The translations under genes were made by a program, and so were the position numbers. Shown piece after piece: positions 8,623-17,979 of a stretch of 64,000 nt of DNA. This DNA comes from Faucicola sp902506215 (GTDB lineage: Bacteria; Pseudomonadota; Gammaproteobacteria; Pseudomonadales; Moraxellaceae): assembly GCA_016888885.1 (NCBI GenBank), contig CP069437.1:310001-374000 (forward strand), written 5' to 3'. Numbering within the stretch: position 1 is the first letter of the stretch; every line of letters begins with the position of its first letter. The notes below the pieces were generated by a model. The model was not told the DNA's origin, made no database searches, and saw nothing but the letters and a program-made list of their open reading frames with translations.

Positions 8623-9497
8623 AAACGACAAAAGGTATAATCTTAGCAGGTGGTTCTGGTACACGTTTATATCCGATTACCAAAGGTGTCTCAAAACAAC
8701 TTTTACCCATTTATGATAAGCCAATGGTGTATTATCCGCTTTCGGTGCTGATGCTTGCAGGTATTCGTGAAGTACTCATTATTAGTACTCCTGAAGATAT
8801 TGATGGATTTAAACGCTTGCTCGGTGATGGTACTCAATTTGGCATTCAGCTTGAATATGCCATTCAGCCTAGTCCAGACGGTTTAGCACAAGCATTTATA
8901 ATTGGTGAAAGCTTTATTGGCGATAGTAATGTTTGTTTGGTTCTCGGCGATAATATTTTTTATGGTCAAGGTTTTACCCCAATGCTCCGTCAGGCGGTCG
9001 CACGTCAAAAAGGTGCAACGGTTTTTGGTTATCAGGTGAAAGACCCTGAACGTTTTGGGGTGGTTGAATTTGACGAACAAAAACGCGCAATTTCTCTAGA
9101 AGAAAAACCTAAACAACCTAAATCTCACTTTGCAGTCACTGGTTTGTATTTTTATGACAATGATGTAATTAAAATTGCCAAGCAAGTTAAACCATCTGAC
9201 CGAGGTGAGCTTGAAATTACCACAGTGAATCAAATGTATCTTGAGCGTGGAGACTTGAATGTCGAATTACTCGGTAGAGGTTTTGCTTGGTTAGATACAG
9301 GTACGCATGAAAGTTTGCTTGAGGCCGCACAGTTTGTAGAAACGATTGAAAAACGCCAAGGGTATAAAATTGCTTGTCTGGAAGAAATTGCTTATACCAA
9401 TGGTTGGTTAACTAAACAAGAATTGCAAAGAGTTGGGAATGAGCTTAGCAAGAATGGTTACGGGCAATACCTATTAGATTTAATAAAAGGTCAGTGA
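8619..9497 (+). CDS. rmlA: glucose-1-phosphate thymidylyltransferase
   Basis: The protein has 292 residues, the normal RmlA length. The nucleotidyltransferase signature LAGGSGTRLYPIT is near residue 8, with SKQLLPIYDKPMVYYPLS following. It makes dTDP-glucose from dTTP and glucose 1-phosphate, the substrate of RmlB. The ATG at 8619 overlaps the rmlB stop by four bases, indicating translational coupling. An in-frame start 57 bases upstream would add a non-homologous segment lying inside rmlB and was rejected. Confidence 0.95.
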   Translation: MKTTKGIILAGGSGTRLYPITKGVSKQLLPIYDKPMVYYPLSVLMLAGIREVLIISTPEDIDGFKRLLGDGTQFGIQLEYAIQPSPDGLAQAFIIGESFIGDSNVCLVLGDNIFYGQGFTPMLRQAVARQKGATVFGYQVKDPERFGVVEFDEQKRAISLEEKPKQPKSHFAVTGLYFYDNDVIKIAKQVKPSDRGELEITTVNQMYLERGDLNVELLGRGFAWLDTGTHESLLEAAQFVETIEKRQGYKIACLEEIAYTNGWLTKQELQRVGNELSKNGYGQYLLDLIKGQ

Positions 9498-9498
9498 T

Positions 9499-9897
9499 AT
9501 GAACCTAATTAAATTTATTGACTTTCCTGCATTAGGTGATGAACGTGGCTCTTTAGTCGCTTTAGAGGCAGAAAAGACGGTCCCTTTTCCGATTAAACGC
9601 GTTTATTATATCTTTGGCACAAATGCAGGGGTGTCAAGAGGATTTCATGCGCATAAGAGACTTCAACAAGTTGCGCTATGTATCACTGGCAAATGTCGTA
9701 TGATATTAGATGATGGTCGGCAACGTAATGAAGTATGGTTAGATTCGCCTAATAAAGGCTTAATCATTGGAGATTTAGTTTGGCGAGAGATGCATGATTT
9801 CTCTAAAGATTGTATGTTACTTGTGCTAGCAAGTGAGCATTATGATGAGGCTGACTATATTCGAGATTATGATAAATTTAAAGAGATAGTGAAATGA
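9499..9897 (+). CDS. fdtA: dTDP-4-keto-6-deoxyglucose 3,4-ketoisomerase (FdtA/QdtA family)
   Basis: The 132-residue single-domain cupin starts one base after rmlA ends. The string RGFHAHKRLQQVALCITG carries the paired active-site histidines of FdtA, QdtA and Tyl1a. These enzymes move the keto group from C4 to C3. FdtA yields the galacto product (towards Fuc3NAc) and QdtA the gluco product (towards Qui3NAc). The stereochemistry cannot be decided from sequence alone, so the symbol is provisional. The next gene begins four bases before this stop. Confidence 0.88.
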   Translation: MNLIKFIDFPALGDERGSLVALEAEKTVPFPIKRVYYIFGTNAGVSRGFHAHKRLQQVALCITGKCRMILDDGRQRNEVWLDSPNKGLIIGDLVWREMHDFSKDCMLLVLASEHYDEADYIRDYDKFKEIVK

Positions 9898-10619
9898 ATA
9901 GTATACATGCGACTGCAATAATTTCACCTAAAGCTGTTATAGGAGAAGATGTAACTATAGGTGCTAATACAATTATATATGACAATGTTATTATCAATGA
10001 TAATGTTAAGATTGGTGCTTTCTGTGAGTTAGGTGTTTCAAATAGTTTGTCTGAGGGTGAAAATCTAATTATTGGTAAAAATTCATTAATTCGTTCACAT
10101 AGTATATTCTATGAAGGATCTTCCTTTGGGGAAGAATTAATCACAGGGCATCGCGTTACAGTAAGAGAAAAGACTATTGCTGGAAAAAATTTGCAAATAG
10201 GGACACTCTCTGATTTACAAGGACATACAGAGATTGGAGATTACGTAAGATTTCATAGTAATGTACATATAGGACAAAACAGTAAAATAGGAAACTTTGT
10301 ATGGATTTTTCCTTATGTGGTTTTGACTAACGATCCTCATCCACCTAGTGATAATTTACAAGGGGTTACCGTAAAAGATTTTGCTGTTATCGCAACAATG
10401 AGCGTAATATTACCTGGCGCAATTATAGAAGAAGGTTGTTTAGTTGGTGCTCATAGTACTGTTAAAAATGCAAGTGAGCCTCATAGTATCTACCTAGGTA
10501 ATCCAGCAAAAAATGTTGGTTCAACTTCAAAAATAAAACTAGTCAATGGTGATTCTGCTTATCCTTGGACGCAACACTTTAGACGTGGTTATCCAGAAGA
10601 TATTACAAAAAATTGGTAA
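9894..10619 (+). CDS. fdtC: left-handed beta-helix N-acetyltransferase of the dTDP-3-amino sugar pathway (FdtC/QdtC role)
   Basis: The 241-residue protein is built of hexapeptide repeats from residue 6 (VIGEDVTIGANTII) almost to its end, and finishes with the cap GNPAKNV. It fits the left-handed beta-helix acetyltransferases that act on nucleotide 3-amino-3,6-dideoxyhexoses. It sits between the ketoisomerase and the aminotransferase, so it probably acetylates the 3-amino group using acetyl-CoA. The start overlaps the fdtA stop by four bases. From here on the sequence becomes more A+T-rich. Confidence 0.8.
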   Translation: MNSIHATAIISPKAVIGEDVTIGANTIIYDNVIINDNVKIGAFCELGVSNSLSEGENLIIGKNSLIRSHSIFYEGSSFGEELITGHRVTVREKTIAGKNLQIGTLSDLQGHTEIGDYVRFHSNVHIGQNSKIGNFVWIFPYVVLTNDPHPPSDNLQGVTVKDFAVIATMSVILPGAIIEEGCLVGAHSTVKNASEPHSIYLGNPAKNVGSTSKIKLVNGDSAYPWTQHFRRGYPEDITKNW

Positions 10620-10626
10620 ATTTAAA

Positions 10627-11748
10627 ATGATCTCTTTTCTTGATTTAAAAAGTATTAATCAGCAGTATCGTGATGAACTGGTAGCAGCTTGTACTCGAGT
10701 GATTGATTCAGGGTGGTATATTACAGGTAATGAGTTAAAAGCATTTGAAGAAAATTTTGCTATTTATTGTGGTACGAAATATGCCATCGGTGTAGCAAAT
10801 GGACTAGATGCCTTAATTCTAACCCTGCGTGCTTGGAAAGAATTAGGTAAGTTAAAAGATGGCGATGAAGTTATTGTTCCATCTAATACTTACATTGCAA
10901 GTATTTTAGCCATTACTGCCAATAATCTAACGCCAATTCTAGTCGAGCCCGATATTTATACCTATAATATTGACCCAAAGAATATTGAGCAAGCAATCAC
11001 GTCGAAAACGCGAGCTATTCTGCCTGTCCATTTGTATGGCCAACTAGCAGAAATGCCAGAAATTATGCAAATTGCCAAACAACACAATTTATTGGTTTTA
11101 GAAGACTCTGCCCAAAGTCATGGGGCAATGTTGGATGGTAAAAAGGCAGGTAATTGGGGCGATGCTGCTGGTTTTAGTTTTTATCCTGGCAAGAATCTAG
11201 GTGCTTTAGGCGATGCAGGCGCAGTGACTACTAATGATGCCGAACTGGCGGAAATGATAAAAGCCTTACGCAACTACGGCTCACATGAAAAATATAAAAA
11301 CCTTGTCCCAGGTATTAACAGCCGACTTGATGAAATGCAAGCCGCTATACTCGATGTCAAACTGAACTATCTAGATCAAGAAACTAGCCATAGACGAAAG
11401 ATAGCTAATATCTATCTACAAGGTATAACCAATCCATTGATTACATTGCCTTTAGATGATACAGATGCAGAAAATTATAGTCAGCACGTTTGGCATTTAT
11501 TCGTGTTAAGAACGCTCCATCGTGAAGCATTGCAAAAATATTTAGTAGAAAATGGTGTGCAGACATTAATTCATTATCCTATCCCACCACATAAACAGCA
11601 AGCTTATCAGGAATGGAATAATCTAAGTTATCCAATTTCTGAGAAAATTCATAATGAAGTGATTAGTCTGCCGATGAGTCCAACGTTGGGTATTGAAGAA
11701 GCTAATCAAGTCGTGACAATTTGTAATAATTTTGAAGTGCCTAATTAA
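10627..11748 (+). CDS. fdtB: dTDP-3-keto-6-deoxyhexose aminotransferase (FdtB/QdtB family)
   Basis: The 373-residue PLP enzyme belongs to the DegT/DnrJ/EryC1 family. The start MISFLDLKSINQQYRDEL and the internal phrase YPGKNLGALGDAGA are typical, and the Lys of YPGKN should bind PLP. It transfers an amino group to C3 of the dTDP-3-keto sugar made by FdtA/QdtA, using glutamate. ATG 10627 was chosen because the homologous region starts there; the upstream extension lies in the acetyltransferase gene. The final base of its stop codon overlaps the wzx start codon. Confidence 0.88.
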   Translation: MISFLDLKSINQQYRDELVAACTRVIDSGWYITGNELKAFEENFAIYCGTKYAIGVANGLDALILTLRAWKELGKLKDGDEVIVPSNTYIASILAITANNLTPILVEPDIYTYNIDPKNIEQAITSKTRAILPVHLYGQLAEMPEIMQIAKQHNLLVLEDSAQSHGAMLDGKKAGNWGDAAGFSFYPGKNLGALGDAGAVTTNDAELAEMIKALRNYGSHEKYKNLVPGINSRLDEMQAAILDVKLNYLDQETSHRRKIANIYLQGITNPLITLPLDDTDAENYSQHVWHLFVLRTLHREALQKYLVENGVQTLIHYPIPPHKQQAYQEWNNLSYPISEKIHNEVISLPMSPTLGIEEANQVVTICNNFEVPN

Positions 11749-13007
11749 TGAATTTGCTAAAAACCAGTGTGCTCAATGGTATTGCGGTTTTGGTAAAGAC
11801 CGCTACCATGTTTATCTTAAATAAGATATTGGCTGTGTATGTCGGACCATCCGGTTATGCAGCCATTGGGCAGTTTCAAAACTTTATTCAGATGGTGACA
11901 AGTTTTGCAGGTGGGTCAATTAACACTGCCGTTGTCAAATATACAGCGGAATATGGGGATAATCCAACTGAGCAACGTAAGATATGGCAAAATGCAGGCA
12001 CGATTATATTGGCATTGAGTGTAATTTTCTCGTTACTGATTATTGTATTTCAAAAACCATTATCGCTATATATCTTCCATTCAACAGAGTATCGGTCAGT
12101 CTTTATATGGTTTGGTATATTTTTAATTTTCTTCAATTTTAATGCATTATTCCTTGCGATATTAAATGGTAAAAAAGAAATCTTAAAGTTGGTGATTGCT
12201 AATATTGTAGGCAGCGTTTTTTCTTTAGCAATTACAGGATTCCTAGCTTATCAATATCATATTTTAGGTGCTTTAATAGCCTTATCCATTTATCAATCGA
12301 TTGCTTTTTTTATTACCCTTGCACTATGTATCAGATCGGATTGGTTTAAGTTTCAGTTTTTATTCGGAAAAATAGATAAAGCAATCGCTACCAAATTTGG
12401 GCATTATGCGTTGATGGCTTTGGTAAGTGCTGTATGTGTACCATTATCGCAGATAGTCATCCGTAGTTTATTAACTAAGGAGTTTGGAGCAAGTTATGCA
12501 GGGTATTGGGAGGCAATGACCCGCTTAAGTAGTGCTTATTTGACACTGGTTACTACAACTTTAGGAGTCTATTATTTACCTAGACTTTCAGAGTTAAAAA
12601 CTTTTCACGAGATTAAGCATGAGGTATATACAGGCTATAAATTTATCTTCCCATTAGCTTTGATGGGCGGTTTAGCTGTTTATTTGCTAAGAGATTGGAT
12701 TATAAAGCTACTATTTACAGAAAGTTTTATGCCAATGCGAGAATTATTTTTGTGGCAAATTATTGGTGATATACTTAAAATTGGCAGTTGGATATTAGCT
12801 TATTTGATGCTTGGTAGAGCCATGATTAAGTTATTCATGGTAACGGAGATAGTTTTTTCATTACTTTTAATTATTCTAACTTATATTAGTATCAAAATTT
12901 ATGGCTTTGGGGGAAGCACTATGGCTTATATGATCAATTATGTCTTTTATTGGTTAATTATGTCGATTTTTGTTTTCAAAAAACTTCGCAATCAAATGGT
13001 AATTTAA
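11748..13007 (+). CDS. wzx: Wzx-type lipid-linked oligosaccharide flippase
   Basis: The 419-residue integral membrane protein has about twelve hydrophobic segments. It resembles the WzxE branch of the polysaccharide transporter family, for example in ILAVYVGPSGYAAIGQFQN and the following SFAGGSINTAVVKY. It should flip the undecaprenyl-linked capsule repeat unit across the inner membrane for Wzy. Its ATG overlaps the last base of the aminotransferase stop. The next gene begins four bases after its stop. Confidence 0.9.
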   Translation: MNLLKTSVLNGIAVLVKTATMFILNKILAVYVGPSGYAAIGQFQNFIQMVTSFAGGSINTAVVKYTAEYGDNPTEQRKIWQNAGTIILALSVIFSLLIIVFQKPLSLYIFHSTEYRSVFIWFGIFLIFFNFNALFLAILNGKKEILKLVIANIVGSVFSLAITGFLAYQYHILGALIALSIYQSIAFFITLALCIRSDWFKFQFLFGKIDKAIATKFGHYALMALVSAVCVPLSQIVIRSLLTKEFGASYAGYWEAMTRLSSAYLTLVTTTLGVYYLPRLSELKTFHEIKHEVYTGYKFIFPLALMGGLAVYLLRDWIIKLLFTESFMPMRELFLWQIIGDILKIGSWILAYLMLGRAMIKLFMVTEIVFSLLLIILTYISIKIYGFGGSTMAYMINYVFYWLIMSIFVFKKLRNQMVI

Positions 13008-13011
13008 GCCT

Positions 13012-13866
13012 ATGAAATTAGATTGCCATCCATTAGTTTCTATCGTAATACCTTGCTATAACCATGAAAATTTTGTGCAAGAGTGCATTCAAAGTGTTAT
13101 TGACCAAACTTATCAGAATGTTGAATTAATTATTATCGACGATGGTTCGAAAGATAATTCTGTGAAAAAAATACAAGAAATGATACCGAACTGTGAGGAA
13201 CGTTTCGCACGATTTGAGTTTCGTCATCGTCCTAATAAGGGACTATCTGCTACACTAAATGAAGCCTTGGGATGGTGTAATGGTAAATATTATTCTGCTA
13301 TAGCCTCAGATGATATTATGCTTCCTCATAAAACTTCTAAACAAATAGAGTTAATGCTTAATAATGACGTAGTTGGTGTGTTTGGAGCTGTTCAGTATAT
13401 TGATGAAAATGGAAATTTAGGGAAGAAATTTTCTCAAAAAGATAAGTTAGTTAATTTCGAAGATATTATGTTTTCAGAGTTTACACTTATCGCTGCTACA
13501 CAAATGTTACTTTTAGAAAAAGTCAGAGAAATTGGTGGCTATAGAGATGGTATGATAATTGAAGATTGGTATATGTGGCTAAAGTTGATGGAGAATGGTG
13601 ACAAGTCATTATATATAAACGAAATATTTTGTCTATATAGAAAACATTCAAGTAATTCTATGTCTGATCCATACAAAATTGGACTTGGTTATCTACAAGT
13701 AGTAAATGAATTCAGTCAGCATTCGCTTTATAAGAAAACATACATTAGAGCAATATGGAATATCATATTTTCATTATTTTTTATTGAACCTAAATTAACA
13801 ATACTGATATTTTTTAATAGATTTATGAGAATTATCAAAATAATGTTAAATAAATTATTTAACTAG
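13012..13866 (+). CDS. family 2 glycosyltransferase
   Basis: The 284-residue GT-A enzyme begins with LVSIVIPCYNHENFVQECIQ and carries the nucleotide-binding IIIDDGS near residue 40. The metal-binding SDD occurs in IASDDIMLPHK, and a probable catalytic acidic pair in EDWYMWLKLM. The C-terminal 40 residues are hydrophobic and basic, suggesting membrane association. It probably adds one sugar of the capsule repeat unit on the cytoplasmic face. Donor and acceptor cannot be predicted. Coding sequence is clearly more A+T-rich than the flanking locus. Confidence 0.88.
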   Translation: MKLDCHPLVSIVIPCYNHENFVQECIQSVIDQTYQNVELIIIDDGSKDNSVKKIQEMIPNCEERFARFEFRHRPNKGLSATLNEALGWCNGKYYSAIASDDIMLPHKTSKQIELMLNNDVVGVFGAVQYIDENGNLGKKFSQKDKLVNFEDIMFSEFTLIAATQMLLLEKVREIGGYRDGMIIEDWYMWLKLMENGDKSLYINEIFCLYRKHSSNSMSDPYKIGLGYLQVVNEFSQHSLYKKTYIRAIWNIIFSLFFIEPKLTILIFFNRFMRIIKIMLNKLFN

Positions 13867-13900
13867 AATTTTAAATATATGTAATGTAATAGGATTTCAC

Positions 13901-14677
13901 ATGATTAGTATAATTACAGCCACTTTTAATAGAGAAAGATTGATAAAAAAGTTATACGACAGTCTTTGTAATCAAACATGTCAAAACTTTGAATGGATAG
14001 TAATTGATGATGGAAGCACAGATAATACGAATTTTTTATTCGATAATTTTGTAAAAGAAAATAGAATTAAAATAAATTATATAAAAAAGAGTAATGGTGG
14101 TAAACATACCGCATTAAATTTAGGCATTGATTTAGCAATCTACGAGTTTATCATGTTTGTTGATAGTGATGATTATATACCTTTGAATACTATTGATGTT
14201 TTAATTACTAAATTAAATTATATTAAAACTTTGGAAGAATTTGAGAAACTAAGCGGTATTTGTGGGGATAATCAAGATCAAAATGGCAGATTAATTGGTA
14301 CACCATCACCGAACAATAAAATAATGAACTATCTAGATTACAGATATAAACTAAAAATAAAAGGTGATAAAAGTGAAATCTATAGAACCAAAGTTTTAAA
14401 AGAGTTCAAATTTCCAGAATTTGCAAATGAAAAGTTTTGTCCAGAAGCGCTAGTTTGGAATAGAATTGCTAAATATTATGATATGTTTTTTTTTAATGAT
14501 ATTGTATATGTAAGATATTATCAAAAAGATGGTTTAACATCAAAAATTACGGAAATTAGAAGGAAATCTCCTAAAAGTACTTTATTGTACTATAAAGAAT
14601 TTGCAACTAACCCTAAGATTCCTTACTATTTTAGACTTAGAGCGGTTATTAATTATTTAAGATTCAAAGTTTTATAA
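13901..14677 (+). CDS. family 2 glycosyltransferase
   Basis: The 258-residue GT-A protein opens with MISIITATFNRERLIKKLY and has WIVIDDGSTDNT and FVDSDDYIPL as donor and metal motifs. NGGKHTALNLGI is typical of a capsule GT2 subgroup. The region PEALVWNRIAKYYD would hold the catalytic acid. It is likely a second repeat-unit glycosyltransferase. The gene lies 34 bases after the previous one and is strongly A+T-rich, suggesting acquisition with its neighbours. Substrate is unknown. Confidence 0.86.
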   Translation: MISIITATFNRERLIKKLYDSLCNQTCQNFEWIVIDDGSTDNTNFLFDNFVKENRIKINYIKKSNGGKHTALNLGIDLAIYEFIMFVDSDDYIPLNTIDVLITKLNYIKTLEEFEKLSGICGDNQDQNGRLIGTPSPNNKIMNYLDYRYKLKIKGDKSEIYRTKVLKEFKFPEFANEKFCPEALVWNRIAKYYDMFFFNDIVYVRYYQKDGLTSKITEIRRKSPKSTLLYYKEFATNPKIPYYFRLRAVINYLRFKVL

Positions 14678-14728
14678 AATCCTCTTAATGTAAAAAAATT
14701 GAAATTGAAATTGAAATAGCGGGTGAAA

Positions 14729-15703
14729 ATGGTATTAAATAAGTTGGGTTTTTCAATTTGCATGCTTTGTTTTTTATGTTTGGCAACTATCAGTATGGGA
14801 TTTGATTTATATTCTCATGGGGTATTGTTTTACTTCTTTGAATATACTTTGAACCCATCAGACTTATTATTTGATAAAATCGTTTTGCCTAGATATTTGT
14901 TACTAAGCTACATTTATGAAATAACTAGAAGGTTAGGGATACCACTTGGTATTGTAGTATTATTTTTAGTTTGTTTTCCTTGTTATACTGTTTCAAAAAA
15001 ATTCACTAATAAAAAAAATTATAAAATCAATACCATAGAAGCTTTTATTTTAATTGTCATGATAAATTTGTGTCTTTTTTATTCAGGACTTAGTTTAGTC
15101 TTATTATGGCTAATTGCCTTACTTATTACAAAAAAGAAAATATTTCTAATTGGTGGATTATTTCATCCTGTAGGTATAGTTTTAAGTTTTATATTAGTTA
15201 TATTTAATCGTAGATATCTAACACAGTTTTTCATCAATTTAATATTATTCCTCTTTATTTTATACTTGCTTTCAAAATGGGGTTATTTTTCATCATCTCA
15301 ATCGCCTTATATATTTAGAAATGAGATTTCACTGGATAAAAATAATTTATTGAAGTTATTGACACTATCTTTAGAATCTAAATTTAGGGAAATAGGTGGT
15401 TTATTATCTATTGGATTGATATCATTTTTAGCAAAAAGTAAATTAGCCAATATGATTAATAAAATTCGTAAAATTTATATTAATAATATATTAATAATAT
15501 TTTTCCAAATTATAATAATAATTGGTATAAATTTTTATTTTATTTTTAATGCTCGCCATAATTTGATAATGGATATGTTAGAGTTTGAGATTTCCGATCC
15601 AATATATGCTACTTGGTTAGACTGGGGGAAAAGGGATTTACAAGATAGTCCAAGGTCTTTATATAATAAAAGATATGATAATTCTGCCCACTATCTAGAC
15701 TAA
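14729..15703 (+). CDS. wzy: Wzy-type polysaccharide polymerase candidate
   Basis: The protein has about 324 residues with roughly seven or eight hydrophobic segments, and Lys- and Asn-rich loops. There is no strong family motif, which is normal for Wzy proteins. Every other Wzx/Wzy pathway part is present and this is the only unassigned polytopic protein in the locus, so it is the best Wzy candidate. It is shorter than many Wzy proteins and has a hydrophilic tail of about 45 residues. An in-frame GTG at 14723 is possible, but ATG 14729 has better spacing from a GGG ribosome-binding site. Confidence 0.7.
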   Translation: MVLNKLGFSICMLCFLCLATISMGFDLYSHGVLFYFFEYTLNPSDLLFDKIVLPRYLLLSYIYEITRRLGIPLGIVVLFLVCFPCYTVSKKFTNKKNYKINTIEAFILIVMINLCLFYSGLSLVLLWLIALLITKKKIFLIGGLFHPVGIVLSFILVIFNRRYLTQFFINLILFLFILYLLSKWGYFSSSQSPYIFRNEISLDKNNLLKLLTLSLESKFREIGGLLSIGLISFLAKSKLANMINKIRKIYINNILIIFFQIIIIIGINFYFIFNARHNLIMDMLEFEISDPIYATWLDWGKRDLQDSPRSLYNKRYDNSAHYLD

Positions 15704-15782
15704 TTAATTTAGTATACTTAATTTTGTTACGATTAATAAATACTTTAAGGTAGTTTACGTTGATATTTTTTAAGGCTCTAAA

Positions 15783-16850
15783 ATGAAGATTCTTTATGTA
15801 ATTACAGGTTTGGGTTTAGGTGGCGCAGAAAGAGTAGTTTGTGATTTAGCAGATCAAATGGTTAGCAAAGGACACATCGTTAAAATTGCTTATTTAACGG
15901 GTGATATTGTTGTGAGACCTACCTCAAAAAATATTGAGATTATTTATTTAGAATTAAATAACTTCCAATCTATTATTAGTGCTTCAAAAAAATATCGTGA
16001 ACTAATTAATGCTTTTAAACCAGATGTTATACATTCCCATATGGTACATGCTAATATTTTTACACGAATAAACAGGATTGGTACCAATGTACCAAAACTA
16101 ATTTCTACTGCTCATAGTAATAATGAGGGTGGACAACTTAGAATGAAAGCTTATAGGGCTACCAATTTTTTAGCAGATTTGACTACGAATGTTAGTGAGA
16201 ATGCTTGTCGAGAGTTTGCTAAGAAGGGTGCAATCTCGAAATCTGATATCCAAACGGTTTATAATGGTATCGATCTGAAGCGTTTTAAGTTTGACGGCTT
16301 GACCTTAAAAGAAAAATCTATCAATTTTATCGCTGTTGGTAGATTCCATGATGCAAAAGACTATCCTAACCTAATAAAGGCCTTTAAAATTTTTTTAGAT
16401 AAAAATTCTGTTAATAATATGAATTTGAAAATTGTAGGTCAGCAAGACGAATTAATTTTTCCTTTATTGGATAAGTCAGTAAAAGAACTTGATCTTAAAA
16501 GTATAGAATTTTTAGGAGTAAGGAATGATGTTTCGAACTTGCTTAATCTATCTAAATTTTTTATTTCGTCTTCAAAATATGAGGGCTTACCAACCGTAGT
16601 TATTGAAGCCATGGCATCTGGATGTTTTGTCATAGCAACAGATTGTGGTGGTACAGCAGAAATTATGGGTGATACTGGAATACTAGTACCACCACAAAAC
16701 TCTGAAGCATTAGCACAAGCTATCCAACAAGCAGTCAATTTAACGCAAGAGCAAATCACGGATAATAACCTTAGAGCGAGACAACGAATAGAAGAAATGT
16801 TTTCATTAGAAAAAAGTGTTGAAAAATGGTTAGAAATCTATGAACAGTAA
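15783..16850 (+). CDS. family 4 glycosyltransferase
   Basis: The 355-residue GT-B enzyme has the acceptor-side loop GLGLGGAERVVCDLAD at its start and the donor-binding E-x7-E element in YEGLPTVVIEAMASG. This is the GT4 layout of retaining glycosyltransferases using UDP-sugars. It presumably extends the capsule repeat unit. Its end overlaps the next glycosyltransferase by 11 bases, so the two are probably co-translated. About 80 bases of A+T-rich sequence separate it from wzy. Confidence 0.88.
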   Translation: MKILYVITGLGLGGAERVVCDLADQMVSKGHIVKIAYLTGDIVVRPTSKNIEIIYLELNNFQSIISASKKYRELINAFKPDVIHSHMVHANIFTRINRIGTNVPKLISTAHSNNEGGQLRMKAYRATNFLADLTTNVSENACREFAKKGAISKSDIQTVYNGIDLKRFKFDGLTLKEKSINFIAVGRFHDAKDYPNLIKAFKIFLDKNSVNNMNLKIVGQQDELIFPLLDKSVKELDLKSIEFLGVRNDVSNLLNLSKFFISSSKYEGLPTVVIEAMASGCFVIATDCGGTAEIMGDTGILVPPQNSEALAQAIQQAVNLTQEQITDNNLRARQRIEEMFSLEKSVEKWLEIYEQ

Positions 16851-17979
16851 AAAAATTATAATCATCGGCACAATTGCATCCAGTCTTTATACCTTTAGAA
16901 AAGACCTTATCCTGTCTTTGATTGAGAGAGGCTATACCGTATATGCCTTTACCTCAGACAGTGACGAAGCAGAGCTTGCCAAAATCGCCCACATAGGCGC
17001 AATTCCTACACATTACGAGCTTAGTCGTGGCGGTCTTAACCCTTATGAAGATTTATCTAACACGATAAGTCTTTATCAAAAAATAAAAAAAATTCAGCCC
17101 GATATTGTCTTTAGCTATTTTATCAAACCTGTCATCTATGGCACACTCGCTGCCAAACTTGCCAAAGTGCCCAAAAAAATTGCCATGATAGAAGGCTTGG
17201 GCTTTGCCTTTACCGAGCAGCCAAAAGGCTACTCAAGAAAAGCCAAAATCGTACAACGAGTGCAAGTCGCTCTATTTAAACTGGCTTTACCATTTGCTGA
17301 TAAAATTATTTTTCTTAATCATGATGATGTTAAGGATTTACTATACGCACACAGTATTCCTGTTCGACATTACGAAGTATTAGGTGGGATTGGGCTAAAA
17401 TTAGCAGACTATCTGCATCAGCCTGTTAATCCAAAAAACGATGAAACTAACTTTTTATTTATTGGTCGTTTGCTCAAAGAAAAGGGGATTTTCGATTTTA
17501 TTGCAGCGGCAAAAATTGTCAAGCAGCGATATCCAAAAGCCAAATTTACCGTACTTGGTAATATAGATGCCGATAATCCAGGTGCGTTACACGCTGAGCA
17601 AGTGCAGGAACTGGTAGCGACTGGAGTGATTGATTACCCAGGGCAAGTGGCGAATGTCGTGGATTGGATTGCTGATAGTCATGTATTTGTATTGCCATCA
17701 TATCGCGAGGGAGTGCCACGCAGTACCCAAGAAGCGATGGCAGTGGGGCGAGCCATCATCACCACAGATGTGCCTGGTTGCCGAGAGACAGTGGTTGATG
17801 GGGTTAATGGTTTTCTGGTGCCAAAGTGGAATCCGCAAGCTTTAGCCGAGAAAATGATTCATTTCATTGAAAATCCAGAGCAAATTCAAGTAATGGGTGA
17901 AGAAAGTTATAAAATAGCCCAAGAAAAATTTGATGCTCGTAAAGTCAATGAACGACTACTAAAAATTTTAGGAGTATAA
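16840..17979 (+). CDS. family 4 glycosyltransferase, PglA-like
   Basis: The 379-residue GT-B protein has the start IIIIGTIASSLYTFRKDLIL, the central EGLGFAFTEQPKGYSRKAK, and the E-x7-E region SYREGVPRSTQEAMAVG. These features match the subgroup that includes Neisseria PglA and many capsule transferases encoded beside a PglC-type initiating enzyme. It probably adds the second sugar, onto the first-placed QuiNAc4NAc. Base composition returns to the less A+T-rich value of the flanks here. It ends directly before the initiating transferase gene. Confidence 0.85.
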   Translation: MNSKKIIIIGTIASSLYTFRKDLILSLIERGYTVYAFTSDSDEAELAKIAHIGAIPTHYELSRGGLNPYEDLSNTISLYQKIKKIQPDIVFSYFIKPVIYGTLAAKLAKVPKKIAMIEGLGFAFTEQPKGYSRKAKIVQRVQVALFKLALPFADKIIFLNHDDVKDLLYAHSIPVRHYEVLGGIGLKLADYLHQPVNPKNDETNFLFIGRLLKEKGIFDFIAAAKIVKQRYPKAKFTVLGNIDADNPGALHAEQVQELVATGVIDYPGQVANVVDWIADSHVFVLPSYREGVPRSTQEAMAVGRAIITTDVPGCRETVVDGVNGFLVPKWNPQALAEKMIHFIENPEQIQVMGEESYKIAQEKFDARKVNERLLKILGV

